This document shows positions 35,816 to 45,600 of a DNA stretch of 64,000 nt, piece after piece. A program made the position numbers and the translations under genes. Below the pieces are notes generated by a model. The model was not told where the DNA came from, made no database searches, and worked only from the letters and a program-made list of their open reading frames with translations. How positions within the stretch are numbered: the stretch's first letter is position 1; each line of letters starts with the position of its first letter. The DNA is from Microbulbifer sp. TB1203 (GTDB lineage Bacteria > Pseudomonadota > Gammaproteobacteria > Pseudomonadales > Cellvibrionaceae): the NCBI RefSeq assembly GCF_030997045.1, contig NZ_CP116899.1, positions 1,988,501 through 2,052,500 of the forward strand, in the 5' to 3' direction.

Positions 35816-35912
35816 AGGTTCGACAAGCTCGCGAGAGCGAGCTTGGACCGGGCGGCGCCGCCGCGAGCCCGAAGGGTCCAAAAACGCCAAAGCGTTTTTG
35901 GAGTCCATCCTC
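35816..35912. repeat. Stacked hairpins in the gap after the tRNA
   Basis: Two adjacent palindromes, AAGCTCGCG/CGCGAGAGCGAGCTT and CCAAAAACGC/GCGTTTTTGG, with GAAGGGTCC and GGAGTCC between and after them. The second resembles inner hairpins of the elements near 23510 and 62780. No gene is visible between the terminator and 36036. Confidence 0.5.
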
Positions 35913-36035
35913 CCCGCCCCCCAACCACTCAGCCCCACCGCACAACGGAACCATCCCCCACCCCAAAACTCATAGTCACTAAATTCAAAATGCCTTCCCG
36001 ACGGGAAGCCAGCCAAGGAATGTCACAGGCAACCC

Positions 36036-36713
36036 GTGCACCACTCTGCCCAATCACAACCCGATACCATCTTTTCCCCGCGCTTGGCCCTCTCCCTGCT
36101 GATCGCTACCCTCTTGCACATAGCCCTACTGTCACTTCCCCTCGCTCTGCCGTCCAAAACCGAACCAGCCAACAACTCAATCCAAATTACCATTGTTCAC
36201 AACAACCATAAGGCAACAGGTCTAACAGCCGCCCCTTATAAAAATGACAAAACGGAAACGGCTGCGGATACAACAGCATCCAGCAAAGTCGATTCCAGCA
36301 CCGGGCCCGCCAAAGAAAACAAGCCAGACAAACTAAACCACCCGCCGTCGCGACCCGATGCAACAGCAGCCGCACCAGCGACAAGTAACAAAAACGAAGC
36401 CATCACAAAAACTACTCAGCAACTCCCAACCACAGACGGCGCCAAAGAGCGCTCCACCGTATTCGACCCCAGGCTCGCCAAAAAACTCGCCCGAGAACGC
36501 AACAAGGTGAGAAAATTCAAATCCAGGGATACTGAATTTATGACCGCCAATGGTACCTTTGTTCAAAACGGAAATACCTGTGCTGAAATCCGGGAACTGG
36601 TCCCACTCGATATCGACAGCAATGTCAGCCAGTCCTTTAAAATCAAATGCACCAAACGCAGGCGGTCACAGGAGGATATAGACCGGCTCGCACGCAAATA
36701 CGGAATTCCCTAA
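36036..36713 (+). CDS. TonB-like envelope protein of unknown function
   Basis: I do not recognise a family. The 225-residue protein (GTG start, weak AGG site) has a short cytoplasmic N-terminus, one membrane helix at about 16-38 (LALSLLIATLLHIALLSLPLAL), then about 110 residues rich in Thr, Lys, Asn, Pro and Ala, which is the layout of TonB or a periplasm-spanning linker. The last 80 residues are basic and contain two cysteines (NTCAEIRELVPLD and FKIKCTKRR). It lacks the TonB C-terminal domain motif. Codon use is more AT-rich than its neighbours, hinting at relaxed constraint or transfer. It stands 33 bp ahead of mtfA. Confidence 0.6.
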   Translation: MHHSAQSQPDTIFSPRLALSLLIATLLHIALLSLPLALPSKTEPANNSIQITIVHNNHKATGLTAAPYKNDKTETAADTTASSKVDSSTGPAKENKPDKLNHPPSRPDATAAAPATSNKNEAITKTTQQLPTTDGAKERSTVFDPRLAKKLARERNKVRKFKSRDTEFMTANGTFVQNGNTCAEIRELVPLDIDSNVSQSFKIKCTKRRRSQEDIDRLARKYGIP

Positions 36714-36746
36714 AATCCCCTGAACGAAGAATAAGCATCAAATCCC

Positions 36747-37601
36747 ATGGACATCTTTCTAGCGATAATCCTCCTGGCCATCCTGATCTGGCTGGTCCCC
36801 ATCTACTACCACCGCTGGCGCCGGCACCGCCTGCGCGCCAGGCCGCTGGGCGCGAAGCAGATTCGTCTGCTGGAGGAAAACCTTCCCCTCTACCGCCACC
36901 TTCCCCCGGAACGGCAAGCAGAACTCCAGGCCAATATGAGCCTGTTCCTGCACGACAAGGAGTTCGTCGGCTGCAACGGGCTGCAGGTGACGGAGCCTAT
37001 GCGTATCTGCGTGGCCGGCTTTGCCTGCCTGCTGTTGCTGGGCCGGGAGAACCGCTGTTATCCCTATCTGCGCACGGTGCTGCTGTACCCGGGAACCTAC
37101 GTGGCCCGGGAGACCTATGTGGAGAACCATATCGAGACCACGGCGCACAGTGCGAGGGAGGGGAAGGCGCATTATCGGGGGCCCGTGGTGCTGTCCTGGG
37201 GGGACCTGGAGCAGGATATGCAGCACCCGGAGGAGGGGCGCAATGTGGTGCTGCACGAGTTTGCCCACAAGCTGGACGAGGAGGACGGGAGTTACGACGG
37301 CCGGCCGGTGTTTGCCAGTGCCGGCGAGGGAAAAAACTGGGCCCCGGTGCTGAAGCGGGAGTTCGAGCTGCTGCGCCAGAAACGGGACCACTGGGGAGAG
37401 GATGAGGATTCTCCTCCGGTTCTGGACTTCTACGGCGCTGAGTCCCCCGCGGAATTCTTCGCGGTAATTACGGAATCCTTTTTCGTGACACCCGCGGCGA
37501 TGCGAGCGGCCCATCCGGAACTGTACCGGGAACTCTGTGCGCTCTACCGGATCGATCCCTGCGATCTATTGGGTGAAACTCCTCCGGCCGATCGACATTG
37601 A
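36747..37601 (+). CDS. mtfA: MtfA-like zinc metallopeptidase (M90)
   Basis: A 284-residue peptidase of the MtfA family, which in E. coli binds the Mlc repressor and so affects glucose PTS expression. An N-terminal hydrophobic helix (IFLAIILLAILIWLVPIYY) anchors it, unlike soluble E. coli MtfA. The zinc site is HEFAHKLDEEDG (HExxH), with further acidic residues in AESPAEFFAVITESFF. VTEPMRICVAGFACLLLLG is the conserved central stretch. Whether an Mlc partner exists here cannot be told from the window. Confidence 0.87.
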   Translation: MDIFLAIILLAILIWLVPIYYHRWRRHRLRARPLGAKQIRLLEENLPLYRHLPPERQAELQANMSLFLHDKEFVGCNGLQVTEPMRICVAGFACLLLLGRENRCYPYLRTVLLYPGTYVARETYVENHIETTAHSAREGKAHYRGPVVLSWGDLEQDMQHPEEGRNVVLHEFAHKLDEEDGSYDGRPVFASAGEGKNWAPVLKREFELLRQKRDHWGEDEDSPPVLDFYGAESPAEFFAVITESFFVTPAAMRAAHPELYRELCALYRIDPCDLLGETPPADRH

Positions 37602-37642
37602 TTGCGAAACCGGAGCACCCACGGAGAGTGAGCCAAAGCGAC

Positions 37643-38869
37643 TTATTCCCGCGCTCCCAGGTATCCGTGATCCGAGAGTTCCCGGCGTATTTTCGCCACC
37701 TCCTCCGCGCTCACCTCGGCTTCGGCGTCGCCCCAGGCGCTGCGCATAAAGTTCACCAGCTCCGCCACCCGCGCATCGCCCAGTTCGCGGTGGAAACCGG
37801 GCATGCCGGCGCGTGCGCGGGTGCGGCTCAGGCGTTGCTCCGGCAGGCCGCGCAAAATCACTGCAATGCTGTTGTGGGGATTCCGCGCGCGAATGGCGGC
37901 GTTGCCGTCCATGGGTGGCGCGAAGGCCAGCAGGATGCCCCTGCCCTCGCGGCCGTGGCAACCGGCGCAGTAGGCGATAAAATCCCGGCGCCCGGCCGGA
38001 TAGCGCGCGGCCGCCTGTTCCAGGTCGTGAAAATCCGCAGGCCGACTTTCGCCGCCGTCCAGCAGGTAGGTGATTATCGCGTTGAGGTCTTCCTCGGAAA
38101 GGTGCCTCAGGCTGTGCTTCACGACCCGGAACATCTCGCCAAACAAAGTGCCGCGCTCGCTGCTGGCGGTGGTAAAAAGCTCCATCAGTTGTCCGCGGGT
38201 CCAGCCCTGCCGCTGCAGCGCCTGGGGGCGGATATCCACCGCGTCCCAGCCCTCCAGCACATTGCCGGCGAACCGGTGTTCCATTTCCATCGCCTGGGCG
38301 AGGTTGCGCGGGGTGTGGCACTCGCCGCAGTGGCCCAGGGCGTTGACCAGGTAATTGCCCCGCTGCCACTGGGCACTCTTATCGCCGGGCTGGGGCAACT
38401 TTTTCCCGTCGTCGAAATAGAGCCAGTTCCAGGCGCTCAGGCCGAAACGCAGGTTGGCGGGAAAGATCAGCCGGTTTTTCGGCGGCGAATATTCCACCGG
38501 CGGCAATTGCATGAAATAGCTGTAGAGCGCGGCGATATCCTCGCCGTCGATCAGGTAGTAGGAGGTGTAGGGCATGGCCGGGTAAAGGTTGCCGTGGGGG
38601 CCTTTGCCCCGGCGCATGGCCGCGTCGAAATCCTCCAGGGTGTAGTTGCCGATGCCGGTTTTCCTGTCGGGCGTGATATTGGTCGAATAGATGGTGCCGA
38701 AGGGCGTTGGCAGGGGCCGCCCGCCCACAAAAGGTCTACCCCCGGTGGCGGTGTGGCAGGCGATGCAGTCGCCGGCGGCGGCCAGGTAGCGGCCTTTTTC
38801 CACCGGGGTCTCTGCGGAGGCCGCTGCGCCGATTAACAACAATGCTAACAAGCGGTGGACGATGGGCAC
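37643..38869 (-). CDS. Periplasmic triheme cytochrome c, partner of molybdenum hydroxylase
   Basis: A 408-residue protein with three CxxCH sites (CIACH, CGECH, CAGCH), as in cytochrome subunits of alcohol and aldehyde dehydrogenases. It would take electrons from the upstream molybdenum enzyme to the respiratory chain. I place the start at the GTG at 38869: AAGGAG lies 9 nt upstream and the protein then opens with a compact signal peptide (residues 1-19, VHRLLALLLIGAAASA). The longer frame from 38923 reads through a family B repeat, and that repeat appears to contribute both the ribosome-binding site and the GTG. Last gene of a three-gene operon. Confidence 0.8.
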   Translation of the reverse strand: MPIVHRLLALLLIGAAASAETPVEKGRYLAAAGDCIACHTATGGRPFVGGRPLPTPFGTIYSTNITPDRKTGIGNYTLEDFDAAMRRGKGPHGNLYPAMPYTSYYLIDGEDIAALYSYFMQLPPVEYSPPKNRLIFPANLRFGLSAWNWLYFDDGKKLPQPGDKSAQWQRGNYLVNALGHCGECHTPRNLAQAMEMEHRFAGNVLEGWDAVDIRPQALQRQGWTRGQLMELFTTASSERGTLFGEMFRVVKHSLRHLSEEDLNAIITYLLDGGESRPADFHDLEQAAARYPAGRRDFIAYCAGCHGREGRGILLAFAPPMDGNAAIRARNPHNSIAVILRGLPEQRLSRTRARAGMPGFHRELGDARVAELVNFMRSAWGDAEAEVSAEEVAKIRRELSDHGYLGARE

Positions 38870-38897
38870 GTCGCTTCGCTCCTTTGCCCATCCTACA
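38861..38897. repeat. Family B repeat overlapping the cytochrome gene start
   Basis: GATGGGCACGTCGCTTCGC followed by TCCTTTGCCCATCCTACA, the same half-palindrome found at 60190-60225 and, in a variant form, at 55306-55380. Read on the minus strand it contains AAGGAG and GTG used by the cytochrome gene. Confidence 0.75.
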
Positions 38898-38924
38898 ATT
38901 CCGGCCAAACAGAGTATCGCCATT

Positions 38925-39467
38925 CTATTCCACCTGTTTCACCAGCCCGGGGGTGGACTCGATCACTTCCTTGATCGCACGGAAGTAGCGCACATAGCCG
39001 GTGCAGCGGCAGATATGGTGGTGGAGCGCCTCGGTAATGGTGTCCTCCAGTTTGTCCGCGGGCACCGGTTCCCGTTTCAGGCGGTCGAGCAGCACGGTGG
39101 CGGCGTTGACAAAACCCGGGGTACACCAGCCGCACTGGAAGGAAAAGTGGCGCAGGAAGGCCTGCTGTATCGGCGACAGCGCCTCGATTTCTCCATCGGC
39201 GCTGCGTTTCGCCTGCCCCTCCACAGTGACGATTTTTTTGCCGTTGAAACGGCCCACGCCGTTGATACAGGTGCGCACCGATTCCAGGCTGCCGTCGTCC
39301 CGTTCCAGCACCACCACGCAAGCGTGGCAGACGCCGATGCCGCAGCCCAGCTTGGTGCCGGTGAGATTCAAATACTCCTGCAGGAAATCCAGTATCGAGG
39401 TGTACTCGGGGACATCCATGACCACCGGCTCGCCATTCACTGTCATGGATACGGGGATAGTGGCCAT
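38925..39467 (-). CDS. 2Fe-2S subunit of xanthine-oxidase-family dehydrogenase
   Basis: A 180-residue electron-transfer subunit with two [2Fe-2S] sites: the plant-ferredoxin type C-x4-C-x2-C (GCGIGVCHAC) with a later Cys in RTCINGVG, and the helical-domain set FQCGWCTPG plus HHICRCTGY. It resembles IorA/CoxS-type small subunits. It would pass electrons from the molybdenum cofactor in the large subunit to the cytochrome. The start directly abuts the large-subunit stop. Unlike the large subunit it has no signal peptide, so it is probably carried across by the Tat partner. Confidence 0.9.
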   Translation of the reverse strand: MATIPVSMTVNGEPVVMDVPEYTSILDFLQEYLNLTGTKLGCGIGVCHACVVVLERDDGSLESVRTCINGVGRFNGKKIVTVEGQAKRSADGEIEALSPIQQAFLRHFSFQCGWCTPGFVNAATVLLDRLKREPVPADKLEDTITEALHHHICRCTGYVRYFRAIKEVIESTPGLVKQVE

Positions 39468-42284
39468 TTACACCTCTGGATTGAGTGCCCGGCGCAGAAT
39501 TTCCGGGGTGATCGGGGTGTCATTGAAGCGGATTCCGGTAGCTTGGTAGATGGCCTCGCTGAGGGCGGCGACAATGGGAATCGCCACCACTTCGGCGATG
39601 CCCTTGTGCGGGTCCGTCTCCGACTCGGGTTCCAGTATCTCGTGCCGCTGGTTCCACACCGCCACATCCCGGGCCAGCGCCACCTGGTAGCGATTCAGGT
39701 TCCAGGTGCCATTGCCGGCGCCCTCGGCCAGGGGCGGCAGCCCTTCGTAGAGCGCGTGCCCCACCCCCATGGCCACGCCGCCCTCGATCTGCCCCTCCAC
39801 CAACTGGCGCACTATCAGGCGGCCGCACTCCATGTAGTTCTGCAGCCCGAGAATTTTCACCTCGCCGGTGCCCTTGTTCACCGCCACTTCCACCAGCGCA
39901 GCGGTGGGCGCGTAGTAGGTGACCATGGCGTTGTTGAGGGAGGTTTTCGGATAGCGCACCGCGCGGCGTTTGACCACTCGATAGTCCGCCGAGCTTATTC
40001 CCCTTCCGCCGCTGTCGCTTCCCGGGCCGCGGCGCAGGGCCAGGCCGTCGATCACCCAGGTCCGGTTTTCGCCGTCCAGTCCGAAATCCGCCTCCGCCCA
40101 CTTCCAGCGATTGAAGGCGTGAACCATGGCTCCGGTGACCAGGCCACTGCGGTGGGCTTCCCGCGCCAGTTGTCGCAGGGACAGCGCCGGCAGTTGTTGA
40201 TAGTGCAGCCCGCCGTTTCGCCACTGCAGCTGAGCGGGATCGATCTCCTCCGCCTGCCACAGGCGCCGGGCCGCCGGCAGCAGGCCGTGATGAAACAGAA
40301 TCTCCGCCGCCTGTTCGGTGGCATGGCTCTGGAAATAGGAGGACATGGAGGCGGAGCTGGCCATGGCCACCACCGGTGTCCACAAGGGCTCTGCGGACAT
40401 CTTGTCCTGGTGCGCCTGGCTCATGGTATAGGGGCTTTCGGTCTGGAACTGCTGCAACGCATTCCAGGCCTCGATCTCCGCCACGTGGCACTCACTGGCC
40501 GGTGCGCCCAGGGTCTTTTCCAACAGGACCGCCTGGGAAGTCTGGGTGCCGGTGCCCATTTCCATAAAGCCGATGGCCAGGGAAAGTTCGCCGTTTTCGT
40601 CGAACTGCACCGCGGCGCTGGGAGCCGCGCCGCCGGTACCGTAGTCCTTGGTGGCGATGGCGAAGCCGGTACCGAAGAAATAGCCGGGCTCCTTTTCCTC
40701 GAAGTCTTGCTTGCGCCGGGCGCGCTCGGTCCAGATGGGGTGGGCGCGGGCCTTTTCCAGTATTTCCCGATAGCGCACTTTTACTTGCGGCACCGCGCCC
40801 TGGGTATTGCGCCAGCCGGTCTCGGTGGCGTTGCGCAGGCGCAGTTCGATGGGGTCCACACCCAGTTCTTCCGCGGCGCGGTTCACCATCATCTCCATGG
40901 CGTTCATGGTCTGCATGGTGCCGTAGCCGCGCATGGAACCGGAGTCCACGTTCATGGAATAGTTGGCGACCGCGGAAATATCGTTGCTGGGAAAGTAGTA
41001 GATGCTCTGGATGGCGCTGGCGCCCACCATGGCCACGCTGGGGCTGAAATTCTGCCGGCCGCCGCCATCCACCTGCATTTCCGACAGCAGCGCCTGAAAC
41101 TTGCCGGTGTTTTTATCCACCGCCAGGGTATTCCTCATATGGAAGGGGTGGCGCTTGAGCCCCGCCTGGAACTGTTCGAAGCGGTTGTTGGCCAGACGCA
41201 CCGGCGCCCCGCCGAACAGCGCCGCCACCAGGCCGTAGTAGGGAAAAATCGAGTGGTCCTTGCCTCCGAAGCCGCCGCCCACGAAACCGGAGTGCACCAC
41301 CAGGTTTTCTATTTTTCCGGCAAAGCTGCTCCGGGCAACCAACTGCGCGGCCATTTCCTGGAAGTCCTGGGGCGACTGGCTGGTGAGCACCATATGCAGG
41401 GTTTTGCCGTCGGCGTCCAGCCAACCGTTGCTGGCCTCCGGTTCCATCATCATCGGCTCGACGATCTGGGTGCGGTACTCCCCCTCCACCAGATGCCAGT
41501 TACCCGCGGTGCTCTCCTGTTCGATTCGTTCGCGAATCTGCCCGGCGTAGTAGATACCGCGCTCGCTGACGCTGCCGGCCTGGTCCGCGTGCCTGGGCCA
41601 CACCGCCTTGTGGTCGCGGTACTGGGGAAAGAAGAGCCCGTCGTCCAGCGGCGAGTAGAGGTCCTCGCCGGTGGGGCCACCCGGGCCCTCCACGCGGATA
41701 ATCCGCCAGCTGGCGTAGGGGTCCCGCTCCACCGGCGGGGTCTGCTCGCCGTAGCGAATGAACTCTTTGCTGAATTGCAGTGCCTGTTTGGCGGTGGCGT
41801 ACTTCTCGAAGTTGTCGAACAGCAGCATGGCCACGGCGTGGCCGTAGTAGCGCGGGGATTCGCCTTCCGGCAGCAACATCAGGTCGCCGTAGAATTCCGG
41901 CAGTTTTATCCCCTGCTGTTGCAGTGTTTGGGCGGTGACGCGGGCGTAGGGCTCGGCGCCGATGGGAATCTGCGACCAGTCGAAACCGCTGAAGCGCCGC
42001 TCCACCCGGTTGCAGCGCACTACAAAGGCGTAGTGCTGCCGATCGGGCCAGCCGGGCATGTCCACGGCGCGGAAGTCGCGGCCGAAGATTTTATTGCCGG
42101 TGACCTTGGCGATGCCGTCGGTGCGGAAGGCGGGCCCGCCGCCCGGGCCCCGCCAATCCGGCTGTCGTTTCTCGACCGGCTGCCCGCGGCTCAGCTGCCA
42201 CAGGGCCGGCGCGGCGAATATTGAGATGCCGGCGACGGTGCACAACTTGATGAAGTGGCGCCGGTCCGGGCGGAATCTTTCCAT
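39468..42284 (-). CDS. Molybdopterin-binding subunit of xanthine-oxidase-family dehydrogenase (IorB-like)
   Basis: A 938-residue catalytic subunit. The start at 42284 has AGGG 6 nt upstream; a longer frame reads into a REP repeat. Residues 1-30 are a Tat signal (RRHFIK, then a hydrophobic stretch ending PALW), so the enzyme is periplasmic. Further along are GGGFGGKDHS (molybdopterin loop), VDSGSMRGYG and EMGTGTQTSQAV, typical of IorB and related aldehyde or N-heterocycle hydroxylases. The substrate is unknown. The gene order large, small, cytochrome is that of membrane-linked aldehyde oxidoreductases. A 1.1-kb-codon open frame on the other strand is a shadow caused by GC-rich codons. Confidence 0.87.
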   Translation of the reverse strand: MERFRPDRRHFIKLCTVAGISIFAAPALWQLSRGQPVEKRQPDWRGPGGGPAFRTDGIAKVTGNKIFGRDFRAVDMPGWPDRQHYAFVVRCNRVERRFSGFDWSQIPIGAEPYARVTAQTLQQQGIKLPEFYGDLMLLPEGESPRYYGHAVAMLLFDNFEKYATAKQALQFSKEFIRYGEQTPPVERDPYASWRIIRVEGPGGPTGEDLYSPLDDGLFFPQYRDHKAVWPRHADQAGSVSERGIYYAGQIRERIEQESTAGNWHLVEGEYRTQIVEPMMMEPEASNGWLDADGKTLHMVLTSQSPQDFQEMAAQLVARSSFAGKIENLVVHSGFVGGGFGGKDHSIFPYYGLVAALFGGAPVRLANNRFEQFQAGLKRHPFHMRNTLAVDKNTGKFQALLSEMQVDGGGRQNFSPSVAMVGASAIQSIYYFPSNDISAVANYSMNVDSGSMRGYGTMQTMNAMEMMVNRAAEELGVDPIELRLRNATETGWRNTQGAVPQVKVRYREILEKARAHPIWTERARRKQDFEEKEPGYFFGTGFAIATKDYGTGGAAPSAAVQFDENGELSLAIGFMEMGTGTQTSQAVLLEKTLGAPASECHVAEIEAWNALQQFQTESPYTMSQAHQDKMSAEPLWTPVVAMASSASMSSYFQSHATEQAAEILFHHGLLPAARRLWQAEEIDPAQLQWRNGGLHYQQLPALSLRQLAREAHRSGLVTGAMVHAFNRWKWAEADFGLDGENRTWVIDGLALRRGPGSDSGGRGISSADYRVVKRRAVRYPKTSLNNAMVTYYAPTAALVEVAVNKGTGEVKILGLQNYMECGRLIVRQLVEGQIEGGVAMGVGHALYEGLPPLAEGAGNGTWNLNRYQVALARDVAVWNQRHEILEPESETDPHKGIAEVVAIPIVAALSEAIYQATGIRFNDTPITPEILRRALNPEV

Positions 42285-42306
42285 CGCTTTCCCTGCGAAG
42301 GTAAGG

Positions 42307-42350
42307 CCGATCGCGGCCATGGGCGGATGGCCGCCCCGCCGCTCCTACAA
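42307..42350. repeat. Single REP-like element (family A, long-stem form)
   Basis: CGATCGCGGCCATGGGCGG continues into ATGGCCGCCCCGCCGCTCCTACA, the same form as the right arms near 15435 and the left arm near 51090. It sits just upstream of the molybdenum-enzyme gene. Confidence 0.75.
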
Positions 42351-42420
42351 CGGTCTGCGGGCGCCCCCGCCCCTCTCCCCCAGCCCCTCTCCCCGCAGGG
42401 GAGAGGGGAGCCGAATCCCC

Positions 42421-42588
42421 AGCACTAAGTTAAGCGATAACCATGATGCGAAGGACCTGATGCCGGGGGCTTTTTGCGGGACTGTCTGCGAGAGGGACCT
42501 CGCGGACAAGCCTCCAGGGATGGATTCACGGCGTGTCCCGCAAAAAGCCCCCGGTAGCAGGGCCGCCCGAGCCCTTAACTTAGCGCCA
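42421..42588. repeat. Family C element bounded by CTAAGTTAAG inverted ends
   Basis: Outer arms GCACTAAGTTAAGC (42422) and CTTAACTTAGCGCC (42574) enclose a family C copy (42445-42568) whose interior has long arms CCGGGGGCTTTTTGCGGGA and TCCCGCAAAAAGCCCCCGG. Similar outer arms flank the family B element at 55281-55410. It occupies the gap between the molybdenum-enzyme and tamB genes, which holds no other feature. Confidence 0.75.
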
Positions 42589-42600
42589 TTGTCCCCAGAA

Positions 42601-45600
42601 CTAATAGTCCTTCTTCCACTGCAACTCCACACTGCCGGCGCCGCTTTCCCCCTCAGCGGCGGATTTGATCTCCAGGCTGAGATTGCGCTTCAGTTCTATC
42701 TCCATTTCCGCCTGCCAGGGGTTGAGGGGGTCGGTGCTGCGCTGCAGTTCGATGTAGATGCGGTTGGTGATGTATTTGCCCAGGCTGAGGGCGTACTGGT
42801 CCTGCTCGCCCTCGGCGGCCTCCTCCTGCTGGATATCCAGGGTGTCCACCCCCAGCAGGTCGCGGGTCTTGGCCAGGGGGTCGAAGGTGGGGCCGCCGCT
42901 CTGCAGGGTGCGCACCACGCTGACCAGGCGCACCGCTTGCAGCGGTGAAATGTCCGACAGCGATTTGCCGAACAGCAGCTGGGCGAAGATCTCGTCCTGG
43001 GGCGCGGCGGGAGAGGAACTGAAGGTCACATCCAGGTCCCGGGTGGTGCCGGTGATTTCCGCGGTAATCTCCCCGTCGCTGTATTCGTGCACCCCCTTCA
43101 CATAGATAGCCGCCTCGTTGTTCTCGAACTGCACCTGCCCCTCCTGCAGTTCGAAGCGCTTGCCCAGCAAGTCGAAACTGCCGCGCACGATGCGCAGCTC
43201 GCCGGCGGCGCGCGGTTTGGCCGCGGTACCGGCGATATCCACCTTGCCGCGCAGTTCCGAATCCAGCCCCAGGCCGCGCACGTAGGACTGCTGGTCCAGC
43301 ACCACCTGTATCGCCAGGGCGATATTCTGCAGCAGCGGCGGCACCCGCTCCGGTTGCGAACCTTCCAGGTCCAGGTCCAAGTCCACTTCCACCACTTCGA
43401 TCTCCGGCACGCTGCTGCCGATCAACTGCTCGATCTGCACTTCCAGGGGGCGCAGGGTAAGCACGCCTCCCAACTGCGCGTCCCCGGTGTCGCCGGTCAG
43501 CGTCAGTTCGCCGGAGATGGCGCCGCGCACCGCCGGGGTATTGAGCAGGTGCGCCCTGTCCGCGCGCAGCCTGAAATCCAGCACCGGCGGCACGCCCTCC
43601 GCAAAGCGCACCGCGCCGGCCAGGCTCACGCTGCCCTTTTCCGTATCCTCCGCGCGGGCCCGCTCGATGCGCCACGCTTCCGGGGTCAGGCGCGCGGCGA
43701 AGTCGATGCGGCGCAGGCGGGTGCTGGTGGGCCGGTGTTCATAGGAGCCATTTTCCAGATCGACGTAGCCGCGCAGTTTCGGCCGCTCGCTGGTGCCGTC
43801 GGCATTCAGTTCGAAGCGCAATTGCCCGCTCATGGCGTGGATCTCCGGATCGATAAATGCCGCTACCACCGCGAGGTCCGCGCTGCCGCTGCTGTCCAGC
43901 TTCAGCGGCAGCGGGGGCTTCTGCGCGCCGGGCGGCGTGTCCGCAAACAGCTGCTCCAGTATCGGCGCCACCGCCAGCCGGGCGCGGGCGTCGATGGCGC
44001 GGCGCGCGCCGTGGCGGGCGTCCAGGGTCATTTGCAGGTTCTCCCCCTCGGTATGCCAATCGAACACCAGCTCCAGGGGCTGCACGGATTCACCGCGACC
44101 CCGCGACTGGCTCAACAGCTTGAACTCGCCTTCCAACTGGGGTTGCTGCGGGCTGCCGGCGGCGGTGGCCGACAGAGTCACCTCTCCCCGTTCGGTGATA
44201 TCCGCCGCCAGCCATTCGTCAAAATCCGCCAGTACCGCCCGGCCGCGCACTTCCAGGTCCAGCCGCTGCCGGTCCAGACTGCCGTGGGCGGACAGCTGGT
44301 TGCGCTCCGCCCACACCAGTTCCACTTCCGACAGCGCCACCCGGCCACCGCCGTAGGCCAGGTCTCCCTGCAGCTGCCAGGGCTCGCTGCGAAAAGCCCC
44401 CAGCCCCAGGACCTCGGCGCGGGCCTCGGGATTGGCGAAGGGACCGGAAAACTCGCCGTCGATACTGATTTCGCCTTCCAGGGAAGGGGGCAATGCCACC
44501 CCCGCCAGTTCCGCCAGGGACACCGGGATATTGCGCCCGGCCATCCGGCCCCGGGCCCTCGCCGCCCTGGGCTCGATAATGCCATCCACTTCCAGCCAGG
44601 CGTTGCCATCGCGGCTCAGTCGCTCCGCGTCCGCGGCCAGGGTGGCAACGCGGCTTTGCTGCGGGCTGGAGCTTATGTCGGACTGAGAGCGCTCAGAGAT
44701 CAGCGACTGGGGGCCGCGCAAGGGTTGGGCACTGAATCGGCGCGCGCCGCTGTCGGCGAACAGGTCCAGGCGCAGCCGGTTCAGGTCGATCTTGTCCAGG
44801 TCCCCGGCGGCACCGCCGCGCAATTGGTAGCGGTAGTCGCGATAGCTGCCGTCGGACCGGATACGCGCGGACGCCTGGGGGTTTTTCCAGGGACCGGCGA
44901 CATCCACCTCCGCGGTCATGTCCATTGCAACACCCTCGGCGGCGGCCAAGCCCAACTGTTCGGCCGGGCGAAAATCCTCCGCATTCACCTTCAGGTTCAG
45001 GTCCAGGCTCTCGCCGGCGATATCCACTGTACCGTCGCCGTCGATGCGCAGGCGCTCGCTGTCCAGCAGAATCTCGCTGAGAGTCACCCGGTTGAGATCG
45101 CCCCGGACGCCGGCCCGCAGTTGGGCATCCAACTGGCGGTAGACCAGGGCGGCATCCAATTGCACGGTCAGTGCCGGGTTTTTCCATGGGCCTTTGGCGG
45201 ACAGTTGCAGCCGCTCCACACTGCCGCCCAGGTCCGACGGAATTTCCACCTCCCCGGTCTGCGGCAGCGCGGCCAGCAGTTCGCGGATACTGTCCAGCGC
45301 CAAGCGGTGAATTTCCCCCTTCAGGTCGAGGGACTCGCCGGCGATATCCACGCTGCCCTGCGCTGCCAGTTGCGCGTCCGCCAGCGTCACTGTGGCGGTG
45401 TCGATAACGATTATCTTGTCCCGGGTCTGCACCAGCCCCTGCAGGCGCAGCGGCTGGCCGCTGTAGCGGCTGTCGAGGTCCAGGGTGCCGGACACCGCCG
45501 GCAGCTTCAGCGGCCCTTTGATCTTCAGGTCGGCGGAGAGATAGCCGCCGTCCAAGACATCCTGCCAGGGGCGTGAGATCGCCAGCGGCAGGCGGTTGAA

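Noticed and set aside
38862..42224. Long (1120-codon) open frame on the plus strand
   Set aside because: It is antisense to the molybdenum-enzyme and 2Fe-2S genes, whose motifs are clear. High-GC codon bias leaves the opposite frame open; it begins inside a family B repeat and shows no recognisable domain.
43087..45576. 829-codon open frame antisense to tamB
   Set aside because: The tamB frame has a membrane anchor and DUF490 signatures; the antisense product is rich in His, Gln and Arg in a way typical of mirrored GC-rich codons.
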